Positions 1-8,150 of a stretch of DNA of 64,000 nucleotides are shown one piece after another (the first letter of the stretch is position 1; each line of letters starts with the position of its first letter). Under the pieces are notes generated by a model. It saw only the letters and a list, made by a program, of their open reading frames with translations. It ran no database searches and had not been told where the DNA came from. Position numbers and translations under genes: made by a program. Origin of the DNA: JANNBN01 sp963763885 (GTDB lineage Bacteria; Actinomycetota; Acidimicrobiia; Acidimicrobiales; JANYDT01); the NCBI GenBank assembly GCA_963763885.1, contig CAVXQD010000001.1, forward strand, positions 248,001 through 312,000, written 5' to 3'.

Positions 1-3000
1 TCATCATGAAGATGAACATAAGCAGGCTTGGTATTGACAGGTACACCAACCCGTCGAGAACCTGACGGTCCGGGTCCTTTTGCCACATGGTGAGCATCTG
101 CTCGATAGTCCGCCCCATGAGGATCAGAACCACGGTCTTGCCGAGGCGAGACGGAATGAGTCTGTGAACCAACTCGCTGTTCGGTATGTGATCGCGAATC
201 AAATCGAATTCGGTGAATGCGGTGGCAGCGCCGAGGCCGAGACACGCCCACAGTTGCCACCCAACGGGAAAGAACGAAGCGGCAACGATTCCGTAAAGCG
301 CCAGGCTTCCGAGAAGGGCCAAGACGATCTGCAGCATCGATGGGTCGTCCAGCTCGCCGCAGTCCGTTGCCACCAAGCGATCGGGATAGGCACTCGATGC
401 AAACGTCTCGACCAGGAACCGCACGAACAACGCGCCCAGAACGACGAAACCGATCAAATCTGCCGACTCGGTGATCGGCAACTCCCGACCGGACAAACCA
501 TTCTGTGCCCATACGATTCCTTGTGCGCACCACATCCCGAAGAATGCAATGAGCACGCCATCGGTGAACCGGTCCCACCTGCCCATCGCGGATCGGGCCG
601 GCATCCGACGCAGCGGCCGGATGATCGATCCCACCATCACCGGAGCAAACCACAACGCCACCAGCCCAGCGGTGGACTGTGCGCCATCACGGTTCGGCAT
701 TCCTCCGAGGGCGACCGTCGTCGCAACGTATGCGACGGCAGCGGCACCGCCGGCGAAAGCATCGACGGCTCCGAGAATGGTGAGCGCAATGACCCACGCC
801 AATGCTGGTGGAAGGAACGTGCCGTTGGAATCCAGGCCGGCACCAACGCCCATCAAGGCACCGATCACCGGAACGAAGAGCCACGCGGTTCCGAACATGG
901 CCCGAAGATATGTGCCGTCGGAGAACGCTCGTGCAACCATGGGCGAGAAACGATTGATGGTGGTCGGGACGGTTGTAGACATCGCGTCGACGCGCGCAGT
1001 GCCAGGGAGACGCCACGTTCTCGACCGGTCGCCGAATCCCCGACGGTCCGCACCGAAATCGTGCCACCACGCCATCAGGGCCGGCAGCTCGGCCGACTCT
1101 CGCTCCGCAATGGAGGATGCGCGAACGGAGATCGATGGGCCACTGCCGGATTGTTTGTTCCGACCGCTCCGTCCACCAACCGAGGACTGCACAGCAGCAG
1201 CACCGGCTGCTAGCGATGCAATGGCGAACAGCTGTGTCTGCATGCTCAGCGTCGATGCGGGGTTGTCCGCCGCTCGGAACTCTGCGAACTGTTGGAAGGG
1301 TGCCGCTTTGAGCGCGCTGTCGTAGCCGCCCGGCAAAGGCGCCATCTCGACGATGCGTTGGTCTGCAACTTTAAACGTGTACTCGCCCATGGTTGGTGCG
1401 CCGTCTGGCGAGGTGGCAGTTGCCACCACACGGTGTGATCCGTCTTCCAAGCCGCCAGGAAGCAGGAAGTCGCCCGAAAACGTTCCATCGATGGTGGTGG
1501 TGAATCGAGCTACCTCGATAGGCGTCGAATGCACCGTCAAGATGACCAGTGTCCCGGCCCGCAGATCTTGACCCCACACGTGGCCGCCCGCACCGTCGAG
1601 TTGAGCACCAACCTTCACGTCGAGACCAATGCCAACTTCTTTGCTTGGCGTGACGGAAAGGACGTCGGTTTGCTGCGCGTCGGCTGCGGCAAAGCGATCG
1701 TCTCCACTATAGGAGGCGCGGAGTCCGGATAGGCCCGCGGCAAGGGTGACATCGCAGACTGCAACTCCGGCAACGACGCTGGCCGTGCACAGGTCTGTCT
1801 CATTGTTGGTGATGCGAACAACTCCAGTAGGTGTTGCGCTATCCGAGCCTGTTTGTGAGCCAACCTGTCTGTTGACGTTCACCGTGACGGTGAATGGAAC
1901 GCCGCTTGCGTGGGCGCCGAGGACCGAAGGATCGAACGCGATGATGGTCGCAAGCCTCGCGGCGTCAGCAAGGGCTAGTTCAGCGGCGCTGCCGGGGACC
2001 GTGGGGTCCTTTGTTGTCGAGTCGGCGGGCAGGGAAGAGGTCGCGGGCTCTGTTGCGCCTTCTGTCGCAACAGAGGTTGTGCGCCCGGACGGGGTTGATG
2101 TGTCAACAGCCCGTGTCGAGCGGTTCGCTGCAGTTGTATTTGCGCGACTTGTCGCGATAGTCGTGGCAGCAGCCGGAGCCGATGTCTGAGGGGTTTTCGC
2201 CGTCGCAGTGGCTTTCGATGTCGTTGTGGCTTTCGATGTCGTGGTGGCTTTGGTGGTCGCTGCCGTCGTGTCGGTGCTGCGCTTTGTTGTGGCGGACGGT
2301 GAGACGGGGCTGGTGGTCAGTGGAGCACTCGGCGCAACGGTGGGAGGACTCGCCTCCGGTGTGCTCGGTGCGCCCGGTGTGCCCGGTGTGCCCGGTGTGT
2401 CGGTTGTCGCTGGGGTAGAGGTGACCGGTGCTGGGGTCGTTTCGGGAGCAATCGTTGGTGGTGTTGGGTTCAGAGAGGCTGGAGCCAGCAAAGGCCGTGT
2501 TGTCGCCATCGTCACGACGCTTGCAGGACTTGTCGTCGCTGGTCCGGTAGTTGCCACCGTGCTTGGAATCGTCGCGGGTGTGGTCATAGCCACTGTCGTG
2601 GTCAGCGTGGTTGCGGGCGTCGTCGAGAGAGTGGTCGGGAGAGTCGTGGGCGCCGAGGATGGCGTCAGTGTCGTGGTGGTCGGCTGCGTTGTTGATGTTG
2701 TTGTGGTCGACGTCGTTGTGGTGGGGAGCGTCGTCGTCGTGGTTGTCGTGCTCGTGGTGGATGTCGTCGTTGATGTGCTCGTGCTTGACGTGCTTGTCGT
2801 CGTCGTGCTTGTCGTCGGGGCTATGAGCGGGCGCACCCAGCATTCCTTGACGACTCCCGGGTACGGGTCGATTCCGAAGAACTCGTTGAGGCATGGGAAT
2901 GGGCCGGTCAGGATTTGGTTGTGGTACACGCCCCAGATGCCGTACTGAACTTCTACCTCTCCACTCACCTCACATGTTCCGCCCTCGGTGACGCAGTACT

Positions 3001-4111
3001 CGAATGGCAAGGGCTCAGAAGGTGTCGTGCTTGTGGTGCTTGTGGTGCTCGTGGTGCTGGTAGTCGAGGTAGTCGGCTGCACGATGTCCATCGGTGCTTC
3101 GATCCGTCTGATTCGATTTCCACTGTGCTCGGCAACGTAGAGGTCGCCCATTCCAGAAACTGCCAAGGCGGTCGGCAGATTGAACAGTGCGCTGGCATAC
3201 GGCCCATCCATTGTCGCCTGAATGGAACCGGCAAGGGTGGTAACCACACCAGCTGAGCTGATCATCCGAATTCGGTTATTGAAGGTGTCCGCAACAGCGA
3301 TGTACCCGGCGATGCTGGTCACGCCATAGGGGCTGTTGAAGCTCGCAGCAGTGCCGACGCCATCATCAAAACCTGCCGTGCCACTCCCTGCGAGGGTCGA
3401 GACCGTCCCGTCAGGTGTGATCACGCGGATCTTGTTGTTCCCGCTGTCCGCAACGAAGATGTTTCCGACTCCATCAACAGCGAGACCACGCGGGGTGTTG
3501 AACATCGAGCTGCCTGAGGGGCCGTCAGCAAAGCCCGCCAACCCGGTCATCCCAGCAACCGTGACGACAGATCCGTCGGCTTCGACGCGGATGATCGTGT
3601 TCTCTCCCGTGCCGGTGATCAGCGGTCGGCCCAGATTGTCGACTGTCACTCCGTGGGGACCGTTCAGCCCGGTGATAAGTGTGGAGACCATTCCCCCGGG
3701 AGTGATCTTGCGAAGTGCCCCGTTGTGCATGTCGGCCACGTAGACGTTTTCAGCTGCGTCTACCGCAACGCTGAACGGATAGCTGAACTGTGCCGAGAGA
3801 GCCGGTCCGTCGCCGAACCCGATACCGGAACCGGCATAGGTGCTGACAACACCGTCCAAGTCGATCTTGCGGATGAGGTTGTTGCTTGCATCCGCGACGT
3901 ACATGTTGCCAGAGCTAGAAATTGCTACGCCTGAGGTGACGCTGAACTGAGCCGACTCGCGGGGGCCGTCCAAGTACCCGTAGACAGATCCGGCGAACGT
4001 GCTCACGTCTCCGCTTGCCGCGTTTGCTGTCGTCGAGAGCATGACCAACGTGAACAGCACAGAAACAACGAGACCTATCTGTACCAACGGACTGGACACA
4101 CGTTGACGCAT
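1..4111 (-). CDS. Giant secreted/membrane protein: NHL propeller, Thr-rich linkers, Ig-like domains, polytopic membrane end (3' end outside window)
   Basis: One open frame runs from an ATG at 4111 to the left edge with no stop, at least 1370 codons. Residues 1 to about 27 form a signal peptide ending TTANAA. Residues about 28-345 are NHL-type propeller repeats with recurring STFAGS, FADG and VADSGNNKIR motifs. A Thr/Ser linker follows, then a short Cys-containing segment (about 366-425), then about 280 residues rich in Thr/Pro/Ser, including TPG triplets. Two Ig-like segments lie at about 740-915, the first with a YSGDDRFA motif like bacterial Ig-like domain 3. From about residue 960 to the edge are roughly eight hydrophobic helices. 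The family of the membrane part is not recognised. A surface role is inferred. The frame is hidden from simple ORF lists because it has no stop inside the window. Confidence 0.8.
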   Translation of the reverse strand, partial: MRQRVSSPLVQIGLVVSVLFTLVMLSTTANAASGDVSTFAGSVYGYLDGPRESAQFSVTSGVAISSSGNMYVADASNNLIRKIDLDGVVSTYAGSGIGFGDGPALSAQFSYPFSVAVDAAENVYVADMHNGALRKITPGGMVSTLITGLNGPHGVTVDNLGRPLITGTGENTIIRVEADGSVVTVAGMTGLAGFADGPSGSSMFNTPRGLAVDGVGNIFVADSGNNKIRVITPDGTVSTLAGSGTAGFDDGVGTAASFNSPYGVTSIAGYIAVADTFNNRIRMISSAGVVTTLAGSIQATMDGPYASALFNLPTALAVSGMGDLYVAEHSGNRIRRIEAPMDIVQPTTSTTSTTSTTSTTSTTPSEPLPFEYCVTEGGTCEVSGEVEVQYGIWGVYHNQILTGPFPCLNEFFGIDPYPGVVKECWVRPLIAPTTSTTTTSTSSTSTSTTTSTTSTTTTTTTLPTTTTSTTTTSTTQPTTTTLTPSSAPTTLPTTLSTTPATTLTTTVAMTTPATIPSTVATTGPATTSPASVVTMATTRPLLAPASLNPTPPTIAPETTPAPVTSTPATTDTPGTPGTPGAPSTPEASPPTVAPSAPLTTSPVSPSATTKRSTDTTAATTKATTTSKATTTSKATATAKTPQTSAPAAATTIATSRANTTAANRSTRAVDTSTPSGRTTSVATEGATEPATSSLPADSTTKDPTVPGSAAELALADAARLATIIAFDPSVLGAHASGVPFTVTVNVNRQVGSQTGSDSATPTGVVRITNNETDLCTASVVAGVAVCDVTLAAGLSGLRASYSGDDRFAAADAQQTDVLSVTPSKEVGIGLDVKVGAQLDGAGGHVWGQDLRAGTLVILTVHSTPIEVARFTTTIDGTFSGDFLLPGGLEDGSHRVVATATSPDGAPTMGEYTFKVADQRIVEMAPLPGGYDSALKAAPFQQFAEFRAADNPASTLSMQTQLFAIASLAAGAAAVQSSVGGRSGRNKQSGSGPSISVRASSIAERESAELPALMAWWHDFGADRRGFGDRSRTWRLPGTARVDAMSTTVPTTINRFSPMVARAFSDGTYLRAMFGTAWLFVPVIGALMGVGAGLDSNGTFLPPALAWVIALTILGAVDAFAGGAAAVAYVATTVALGGMPNRDGAQSTAGLVALWFAPVMVGSIIRPLRRMPARSAMGRWDRFTDGVLIAFFGMWCAQGIVWAQNGLSGRELPITESADLIGFVVLGALFVRFLVETFASSAYPDRLVATDCGELDDPSMLQIVLALLGSLALYGIVAASFFPVGWQLWACLGLGAATAFTEFDLIRDHIPNSELVHRLIPSRLGKTVVLILMGRTIEQMLTMWQKDPDRQVLDGLVYLSIPSLLMFIFMM

Positions 4112-4360
4112 CGACCTGCTTGCTGGTCCGTGGGAGGAGAACAGATTCAAGAACGACACCGTGGACCAACCAAACATTGAGGAGAAATTTCCCTACTTAC
4201 ATCGGGTGGTCAATCCTCATTCTGAAGGGGTCAGCAGCCGAATCCCCGTGCATTTCCGAAATGTCATCCAAGTTGTGGAGAGGCAATCGCGATCGACTTC
4301 GCGCCCGTCTCCTTGTTTTGCTCCGCTTCGGGTTCGCTCCCTTTCCTCCATTCACCACAT

Positions 4361-4440
4361 ACTTCGCGTCCTCGGGGTGCCTTCGCGTCCCCTCAGTGAC
4401 GTCACTGGCGGGACGCGAAGGTCCGTGGGGGACGCGAAGT
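4361..4440. repeat. Nested palindrome with four copies of CTTCGCGTCC
   Basis: Outer arms ACTTCGCGTCC (4361-4371) and GGACGCGAAGT (4430-4440) are perfect complements. Inner arms CCTTCGCGTCCC (4380-4391) and GGGACGCGAAGG (4410-4421) are also perfect. The centre (4394-4407) is the perfect palindrome CAGTGACGTCACTG. The same 10-base word therefore appears twice in each orientation around one dyad. It could be a regulator-binding array in a divergent promoter, or a REP/MITE-like remnant. Confidence 0.75.
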
Positions 4441-4525
4441 GTGGTTGAGAATGGATCAGCCCTTGGCCGTCAGTTGATTGCTGCAAACGGGGCGACCGGA
4501 AAGACTTGATTCGGCACATACATCA

Positions 4526-4544
4526 TTGTTACGTTGCGTAACAA
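4526..4544. promoter_or_regulatory. Probable TetR-type operator
   Basis: TTGTTACG and CGTAACAA are perfect 8-base arms around a TTG spacer, 50 bases upstream of the amidohydrolase start. The second gene of that operon encodes a TetR-family regulator. This is the size and shape of a TetR operator, so autoregulation of the operon is inferred. Confidence 0.6.
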
Positions 4545-4593
4545 CGGCGGCCAGCCCGCTCGGCCGACCATCTCCGAGAGGACTCATACGACC

Positions 4594-5784
4594 ATGACGA
4601 CCGTGATGGCAAACCCAAGTGGCACCCCGAAACCCGGCACGTACGCGGGCAACAAACGCATTCTCGACGCTGACAGTCACATCATGGAGTTGCCGGGCTG
4701 GCTTGAGTCCTTCGCCGACGCGGCCACGCGGGAGCAACTCAAACCGTTGAGCCTTGGCAAAGCTGGCGCAATGGCGGACAAAGCAGTGGCTGCTGCTGAA
4801 CAGCGCAAGGCTGCAGGAGGTACCTTCGACGAAGCTGCGTTGGAGCGTGACCTGATGTCGGCCAAGGGTTGGGGAGCGTTCGGCGCTTTCGATTCAACGG
4901 AACGCACCATGGTGATGGACGCGCTTGGCTTTGAGGCACAGTGGATCTTTCCAACGTTTGCCGCAGTCCAGTTCATTGGCGGGTCAGACGAACTGTTGCA
5001 TGGTGGTGCTCGGGCGCTGAACCGCATGATGGGCGCATTTTGCGCCGACGATCCACGTCTGTTGGGTGTGGCCTGGGTGCCGTGGACCGATCCGGCTGAA
5101 ACCGTGGCAATCGCACGCGATGCACTCGACGCAGGAAACAAAGCGGTGATGGTGCCCTCTGACCCAGGTCGCATCGGGCCAACCCATCCGGACTATTTCG
5201 GCCTGTGGGAACTGCTGTCCGAGCGTGACGTTCCGCTGCTGACCCACATCGGTGGAGGCGGGCGTTCGTTGCGTCCGGCATTCCACAACAACGGCCTGGT
5301 GGTCACGGACTGGATTGGTGGAGGCGAGAATCTGCGCTCAAAAGACTTCCTCGCAATTCACGCAAACCCAAGCTACTTTTTTGGCTGTTTAGTGATGGAT
5401 GGCATCTTGGAGCGCTTCCCAAACTTGCGTGCCGCGTCGGTGGAGCAAGGTGCCACATGGGTTCCTGGCTGGTTGCGTCAACTCGACATTGCACAGGCAA
5501 CGTTTGGGAAAACCGAATCGGTGCTGCGTGAACTGCCGATGAAGCCAAGCGAGTACGTGCACCGCCAACTTCGCTTCACGCCGTTCCCAACTGAAGACGT
5601 TGGCTGGCTCATCGATCAGGCCGGCGACGACCTGTTCCTGTTCTCCAGCGACTACCCGCATCCAGAAGGCGGGCGCAACCCAATCGCGCGGTTCGATTCC
5701 AGCCTTGCTGGCCACAGCAACGACGTGCTGGACAAGTTTTATTACTCCAACATGGCCGGTCTTCTCGGTGTTGGCGGGCGTTGA
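4594..5784 (+). CDS. Amidohydrolase family protein (amidohydrolase 2 / decarboxylase-like)
   Basis: A 396-residue TIM-barrel metal-dependent hydrolase. The N-terminal ILDADSHIME segment supplies the first metal ligands, THIGGGG and FLAIHAN are later barrel strands, and FSSDYPHPEGG near the C-terminus is the characteristic Asp-containing strand end of PF04909 proteins. Such enzymes hydrolyse or decarboxylate aromatic or cyclic substrates in the cytoplasm; the substrate cannot be read here. The start at 4594 is preferred over an upstream in-frame ATG at 4534 because GAGAGG precedes it and because the upstream start lies inside the palindromic operator. Its stop overlaps the TTG start of the TetR gene by four bases (TTGA), so the two are translationally coupled. 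Confidence 0.85.
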   Translation: MTTVMANPSGTPKPGTYAGNKRILDADSHIMELPGWLESFADAATREQLKPLSLGKAGAMADKAVAAAEQRKAAGGTFDEAALERDLMSAKGWGAFGAFDSTERTMVMDALGFEAQWIFPTFAAVQFIGGSDELLHGGARALNRMMGAFCADDPRLLGVAWVPWTDPAETVAIARDALDAGNKAVMVPSDPGRIGPTHPDYFGLWELLSERDVPLLTHIGGGGRSLRPAFHNNGLVVTDWIGGGENLRSKDFLAIHANPSYFFGCLVMDGILERFPNLRAASVEQGATWVPGWLRQLDIAQATFGKTESVLRELPMKPSEYVHRQLRFTPFPTEDVGWLIDQAGDDLFLFSSDYPHPEGGRNPIARFDSSLAGHSNDVLDKFYYSNMAGLLGVGGR

Positions 5785-6386
5785 GCTCGCCACGTACGAA
5801 CAGGACCAGGGTCCCTGCAGCGCAGCGGCGCGAGCAGTTGCTTGATATCGCCGCTGACATTGTTGAAAGCGGCGGTCCACGCGCGCTTACGGTTGATGCG
5901 GTGGTGGAGAAGGCCGACGTGCATCGGCCCGTCGTCTACCGGCATTTCGCCAACGCCGACGAGCTGCTCGATGCAGTGGTAGCCCGCGAGCTGACCGCCC
6001 TGCAAGACGGAACTCAGGCCGCCGTGGCCGGGGTGGTTGGGCTGGAGCCACGGCTTCGTGCGGCGGTGGGGGCATGGCTGCAGCAGTTCGCAAAGCAACC
6101 AGGTCTCTCTGCGGTGGCGTTGACCCGGCGGCCGGACTCAGGTGTTCGCACAGAACGACGCGTCGGCCAGCAGCGCACGTCCATGCGCTTCCTGACCGAT
6201 GAGTTCACGGCGGCTGGTCTCACGGAAACCGACGCCAAGGTTTTGGCCGCCGTTTTGCTTCAGGGGCTCAGCGGAATAGTGGCGATGTGGCGTCGCAAAG
6301 AACTCACCCGACCACAAGCAATCGATCGGTTCGTCACCATCGCTACTGCGTCTGCCACAGCAATGCGTGGTGCGCCACTGTGTTGA
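5781..6386 (+). CDS. TetR/AcrR-family transcriptional regulator
   Basis: About 201 residues. The N-terminal helix-turn-helix shows RREQLLDIAADIVESGG, then ALTVDAVVEKADVHRPVVYRHF, with the VYRHF recognition-helix end typical of TetR proteins. The remainder is an all-alpha ligand-binding domain. Translation starts at a TTG that overlaps the amidohydrolase stop codon. As the second gene of the operon it probably binds the palindrome at 4526-4544 and responds to a substrate of the amidohydrolase (inference). A strong hairpin lies about 190 bases downstream. Confidence 0.88.
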   Translation: MSSPRTNRTRVPAAQRREQLLDIAADIVESGGPRALTVDAVVEKADVHRPVVYRHFANADELLDAVVARELTALQDGTQAAVAGVVGLEPRLRAAVGAWLQQFAKQPGLSAVALTRRPDSGVRTERRVGQQRTSMRFLTDEFTAAGLTETDAKVLAAVLLQGLSGIVAMWRRKELTRPQAIDRFVTIATASATAMRGAPLC

Positions 6387-6574
6387 GGATTCGCAACCAG
6401 GAGTGCGTGCTGCGAAGGAACGAGGAGCGGTTTCGGCGATGTAATCCTCGAGGTGCTGGGCGAGCGCTCGCTCCCAAGATGGCCCCACGATTCGTTATGT
6501 ATTGACTCCCTCATTTGTTTCATGAGCGGAATCGTTCGCCATGTGGCCGACGCGTCCTTTGCCGCCTGGATGCT

Positions 6575-6610
6575 AACCAACGCGCCCCGGTCATCGGGGG
6601 CGCGTTGGTT
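6575..6610. terminator. Strong 14-bp hairpin between convergent genes
   Basis: AACCAACGCGCCCC (6575-6588) and GGGGCGCGTTGGTT (6597-6610) form a perfect 14-bp stem with an 8-base loop. It lies between the end of the TetR gene and the end of the convergent HNH gene. There is no clear T tract, so it is a likely bidirectional, possibly factor-assisted terminator. Confidence 0.7.
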
Positions 6611-6638
6611 CCGCGTCCCGGACCGATTCGACGTTTGC

Positions 6639-7844
6639 TTAGAAGAGGGCGGGGAGGGTGTTGGGGTGTGGTGGTCCGTGGACCATCACACCGTTCGGGA
6701 ACGTCCCAACAAGGGTGGCGTCTTCCCAAGCAAGCTTGATGCCTTTGCGGTGCACTTCCCGGTGATGGTATGTACACAAACAAACCAGATTGGGTAGCTC
6801 GTGTGTCCCACCGTTCTCGCGTTCCCTGATGTGGTGGATCTCACACCATCGTGCGGGTTGGGAACAACCACCAAACCTGCACCCCCTGTCCCGGATCATC
6901 ACCGCTTTCCGGTTCCTTGCCGGGATTGCACTCGTCGGGGTGCCCACGTCGAACACGACACCAGTCATCGTCGCAGCAGCCGCAGTGACGGTCGCGTCAC
7001 ACAAGATTTGGGAGAGTTGCCAGTTCCGTAGGAACCAACCTCCCGTGGTGTGAGCTGAACCATCCGCTGCGTGGAACACGACGTTCACATTCGGACGTTC
7101 ATTCCCAACAAAGGGCCGGTCAGCGTTCGCAAGAAATGTTTGGCAAACATCGGTCAACGCGTCCGCACGACGTTGCCCCGGAGTCCGGGTTTCATCCGGT
7201 CCCGGTTTTGGCATACCCGCAGCTAACGCCGATTCAACAATTTCACCAGCGACTGGGTCCAGCACACCATTCAACCGGTACATCCCATTAAACAGGCGGG
7301 TCAACTGCAACCGTCGACCAGCTGAATCGTCACCGCGACCAGGTTGGGCAGGGTCACACAGTTCGTCGTCAGCTAACGACACCCACCGTTGCACCAACTG
7401 AGCAAACAACGAAGCGTCCAACATCGCAGCCGCGTTCACAAAAACCTGCTCGTCACGCTTCGCCAGCTCGAACCGTTTCGCAGTGACCGCACCCGCCAAA
7501 CACCGCAAATGAGTCTGACTGAACTTCCCATCCGCAGCCGCTTCACGAACAAGCTCGAAATCTGCGAGCAGCTTCTCCTGGGCACACCGAACATGACCCT
7601 CCGAACGACGGGCACCAGCCTTCGCAGCCAACCACGCGCTCACATCCCGAAACCCAAGATCCCGAAAACTGGTTGTTTCAGACACCTTCGAAACAGCACG
7701 CGTACATACAGACTCGGCAGTCTCAACCAACCGGCGCACCGCAAGAACATCGTCGGGAGACAACGGCTGTTCAGTGACGTGGACCATCAACTTGGCGAAC
7801 CCTTCCGCCACCCCAGCCGCTATGTCCGCCAACGCCGCGTCCAC
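6639..7844 (-). CDS. DUF222 and HNH endonuclease domain protein (13E12-repeat-like)
   Basis: A 401-residue protein. The N-terminal two thirds match the helical DUF222 pattern of actinobacterial 13E12-type proteins, including the LTRLFNGMYRL and ADALTDV stretches. The C-terminus is an HNH nuclease: RDRGCRFGGC near residue 322, EIHHIRERENGG near 335, and LVCLCTYHHREVH near 353-366, giving the metal-binding His/Asn/His set and paired cysteines. It starts at a GTG. A LexA-type box lies 25-38 bases upstream of the start, so it is probably induced by DNA damage, as reported for REP13E12 genes in mycobacteria. Its cellular role is unknown. Confidence 0.9.
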   Translation of the reverse strand: MDAALADIAAGVAEGFAKLMVHVTEQPLSPDDVLAVRRLVETAESVCTRAVSKVSETTSFRDLGFRDVSAWLAAKAGARRSEGHVRCAQEKLLADFELVREAAADGKFSQTHLRCLAGAVTAKRFELAKRDEQVFVNAAAMLDASLFAQLVQRWVSLADDELCDPAQPGRGDDSAGRRLQLTRLFNGMYRLNGVLDPVAGEIVESALAAGMPKPGPDETRTPGQRRADALTDVCQTFLANADRPFVGNERPNVNVVFHAADGSAHTTGGWFLRNWQLSQILCDATVTAAAATMTGVVFDVGTPTSAIPARNRKAVMIRDRGCRFGGCSQPARWCEIHHIRERENGGTHELPNLVCLCTYHHREVHRKGIKLAWEDATLVGTFPNGVMVHGPPHPNTLPALF

Positions 7845-7868
7845 AACAACACCCTAACACACCACTAC

Positions 7869-7882
7869 GAACGTATGTTCGA
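7869..7882. promoter_or_regulatory. LexA (SOS) box upstream of the HNH gene
   Basis: CGAACGTATGTTCG is a perfect palindrome matching the Gram-positive/actinobacterial SOS box pattern CGAAC-N4-GTTCG, with an A on both outer flanks. It lies 25-38 bases upstream of the GTG start of the minus-strand HNH gene, where a repressor would block transcription. Confidence 0.75.
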
Positions 7883-8085
7883 AAAAGACCAGATTCTTCA
7901 AGATTCTTTCCCGTCAAACAAGCCCACAACCAGCCACAACACACCCACCAACCCAAACACACACAACCACCCGCCGACAGCCACCAACCCACATCCAACA
8001 ACCAAAGTGGGTTTCCGAACGAATGGACGGTTTCTATGCACGGTGAGCGGGCGTGCTCAGCAGGCTGCAGTCCGCTGACCCGATC

Positions 8086-8107
8086 GTGATCATTACGTAA
8101 CGATCAC
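8086..8107. promoter_or_regulatory. 22-base palindrome around TTACGTAA
   Basis: Left half GTGATCATTAC and right half GTAACGATCAC are complementary except for one position. The dyad is centred on TTACGTAA. It lies after the MFS stop and about 240 bases upstream of the HNH start. The word TTACG is shared with the operator at 4526-4544, so a TetR-type site is possible; a transcript hairpin is the alternative. Confidence 0.45.
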
Positions 8108-8150
8108 AGATGCGGGAATTGAACTCCACCACCGCATCAGATACATCGGG

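Larger units (their letters stand above)
4112..4593. other. Divergent intergenic region
   Basis: This 480-base gap lies between two divergently transcribed genes, the giant surface protein on the minus strand and the amidohydrolase on the plus strand. It contains a large nested palindrome and a TetR-operator-like palindrome, listed separately. I see no convincing coding frame and no RNA gene. Confidence 0.6.
7845..8150. other. Intergenic region between the HNH and MFS genes
   Basis: A 306-base stretch holding the HNH gene promoter with its LexA-type box and, nearer the MFS gene end, a 22-base imperfect palindrome. About 150 bases in between are unusually A- and C-rich on the plus strand. I see no further gene. 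Confidence 0.5.

Noticed and set aside
2103..2894. Long minus-strand frame extremely rich in His, Asp and Asn
   Set aside because: It is an out-of-frame reading of the Thr/Ser-coding repeats of the giant surface protein on the same strand. The composition comes from shifted ACN/GTN-type codons, and there is no independent start signal.
2208..2948. Plus-strand frame of Val/Gly repeats that looks like a membrane or elastin-like protein
   Set aside because: It is the antisense of the Thr-rich linker; GTC/GTG on one strand mirrors ACC/ACG on the other. The minus frame has the signal peptide, NHL and Ig-like domains.
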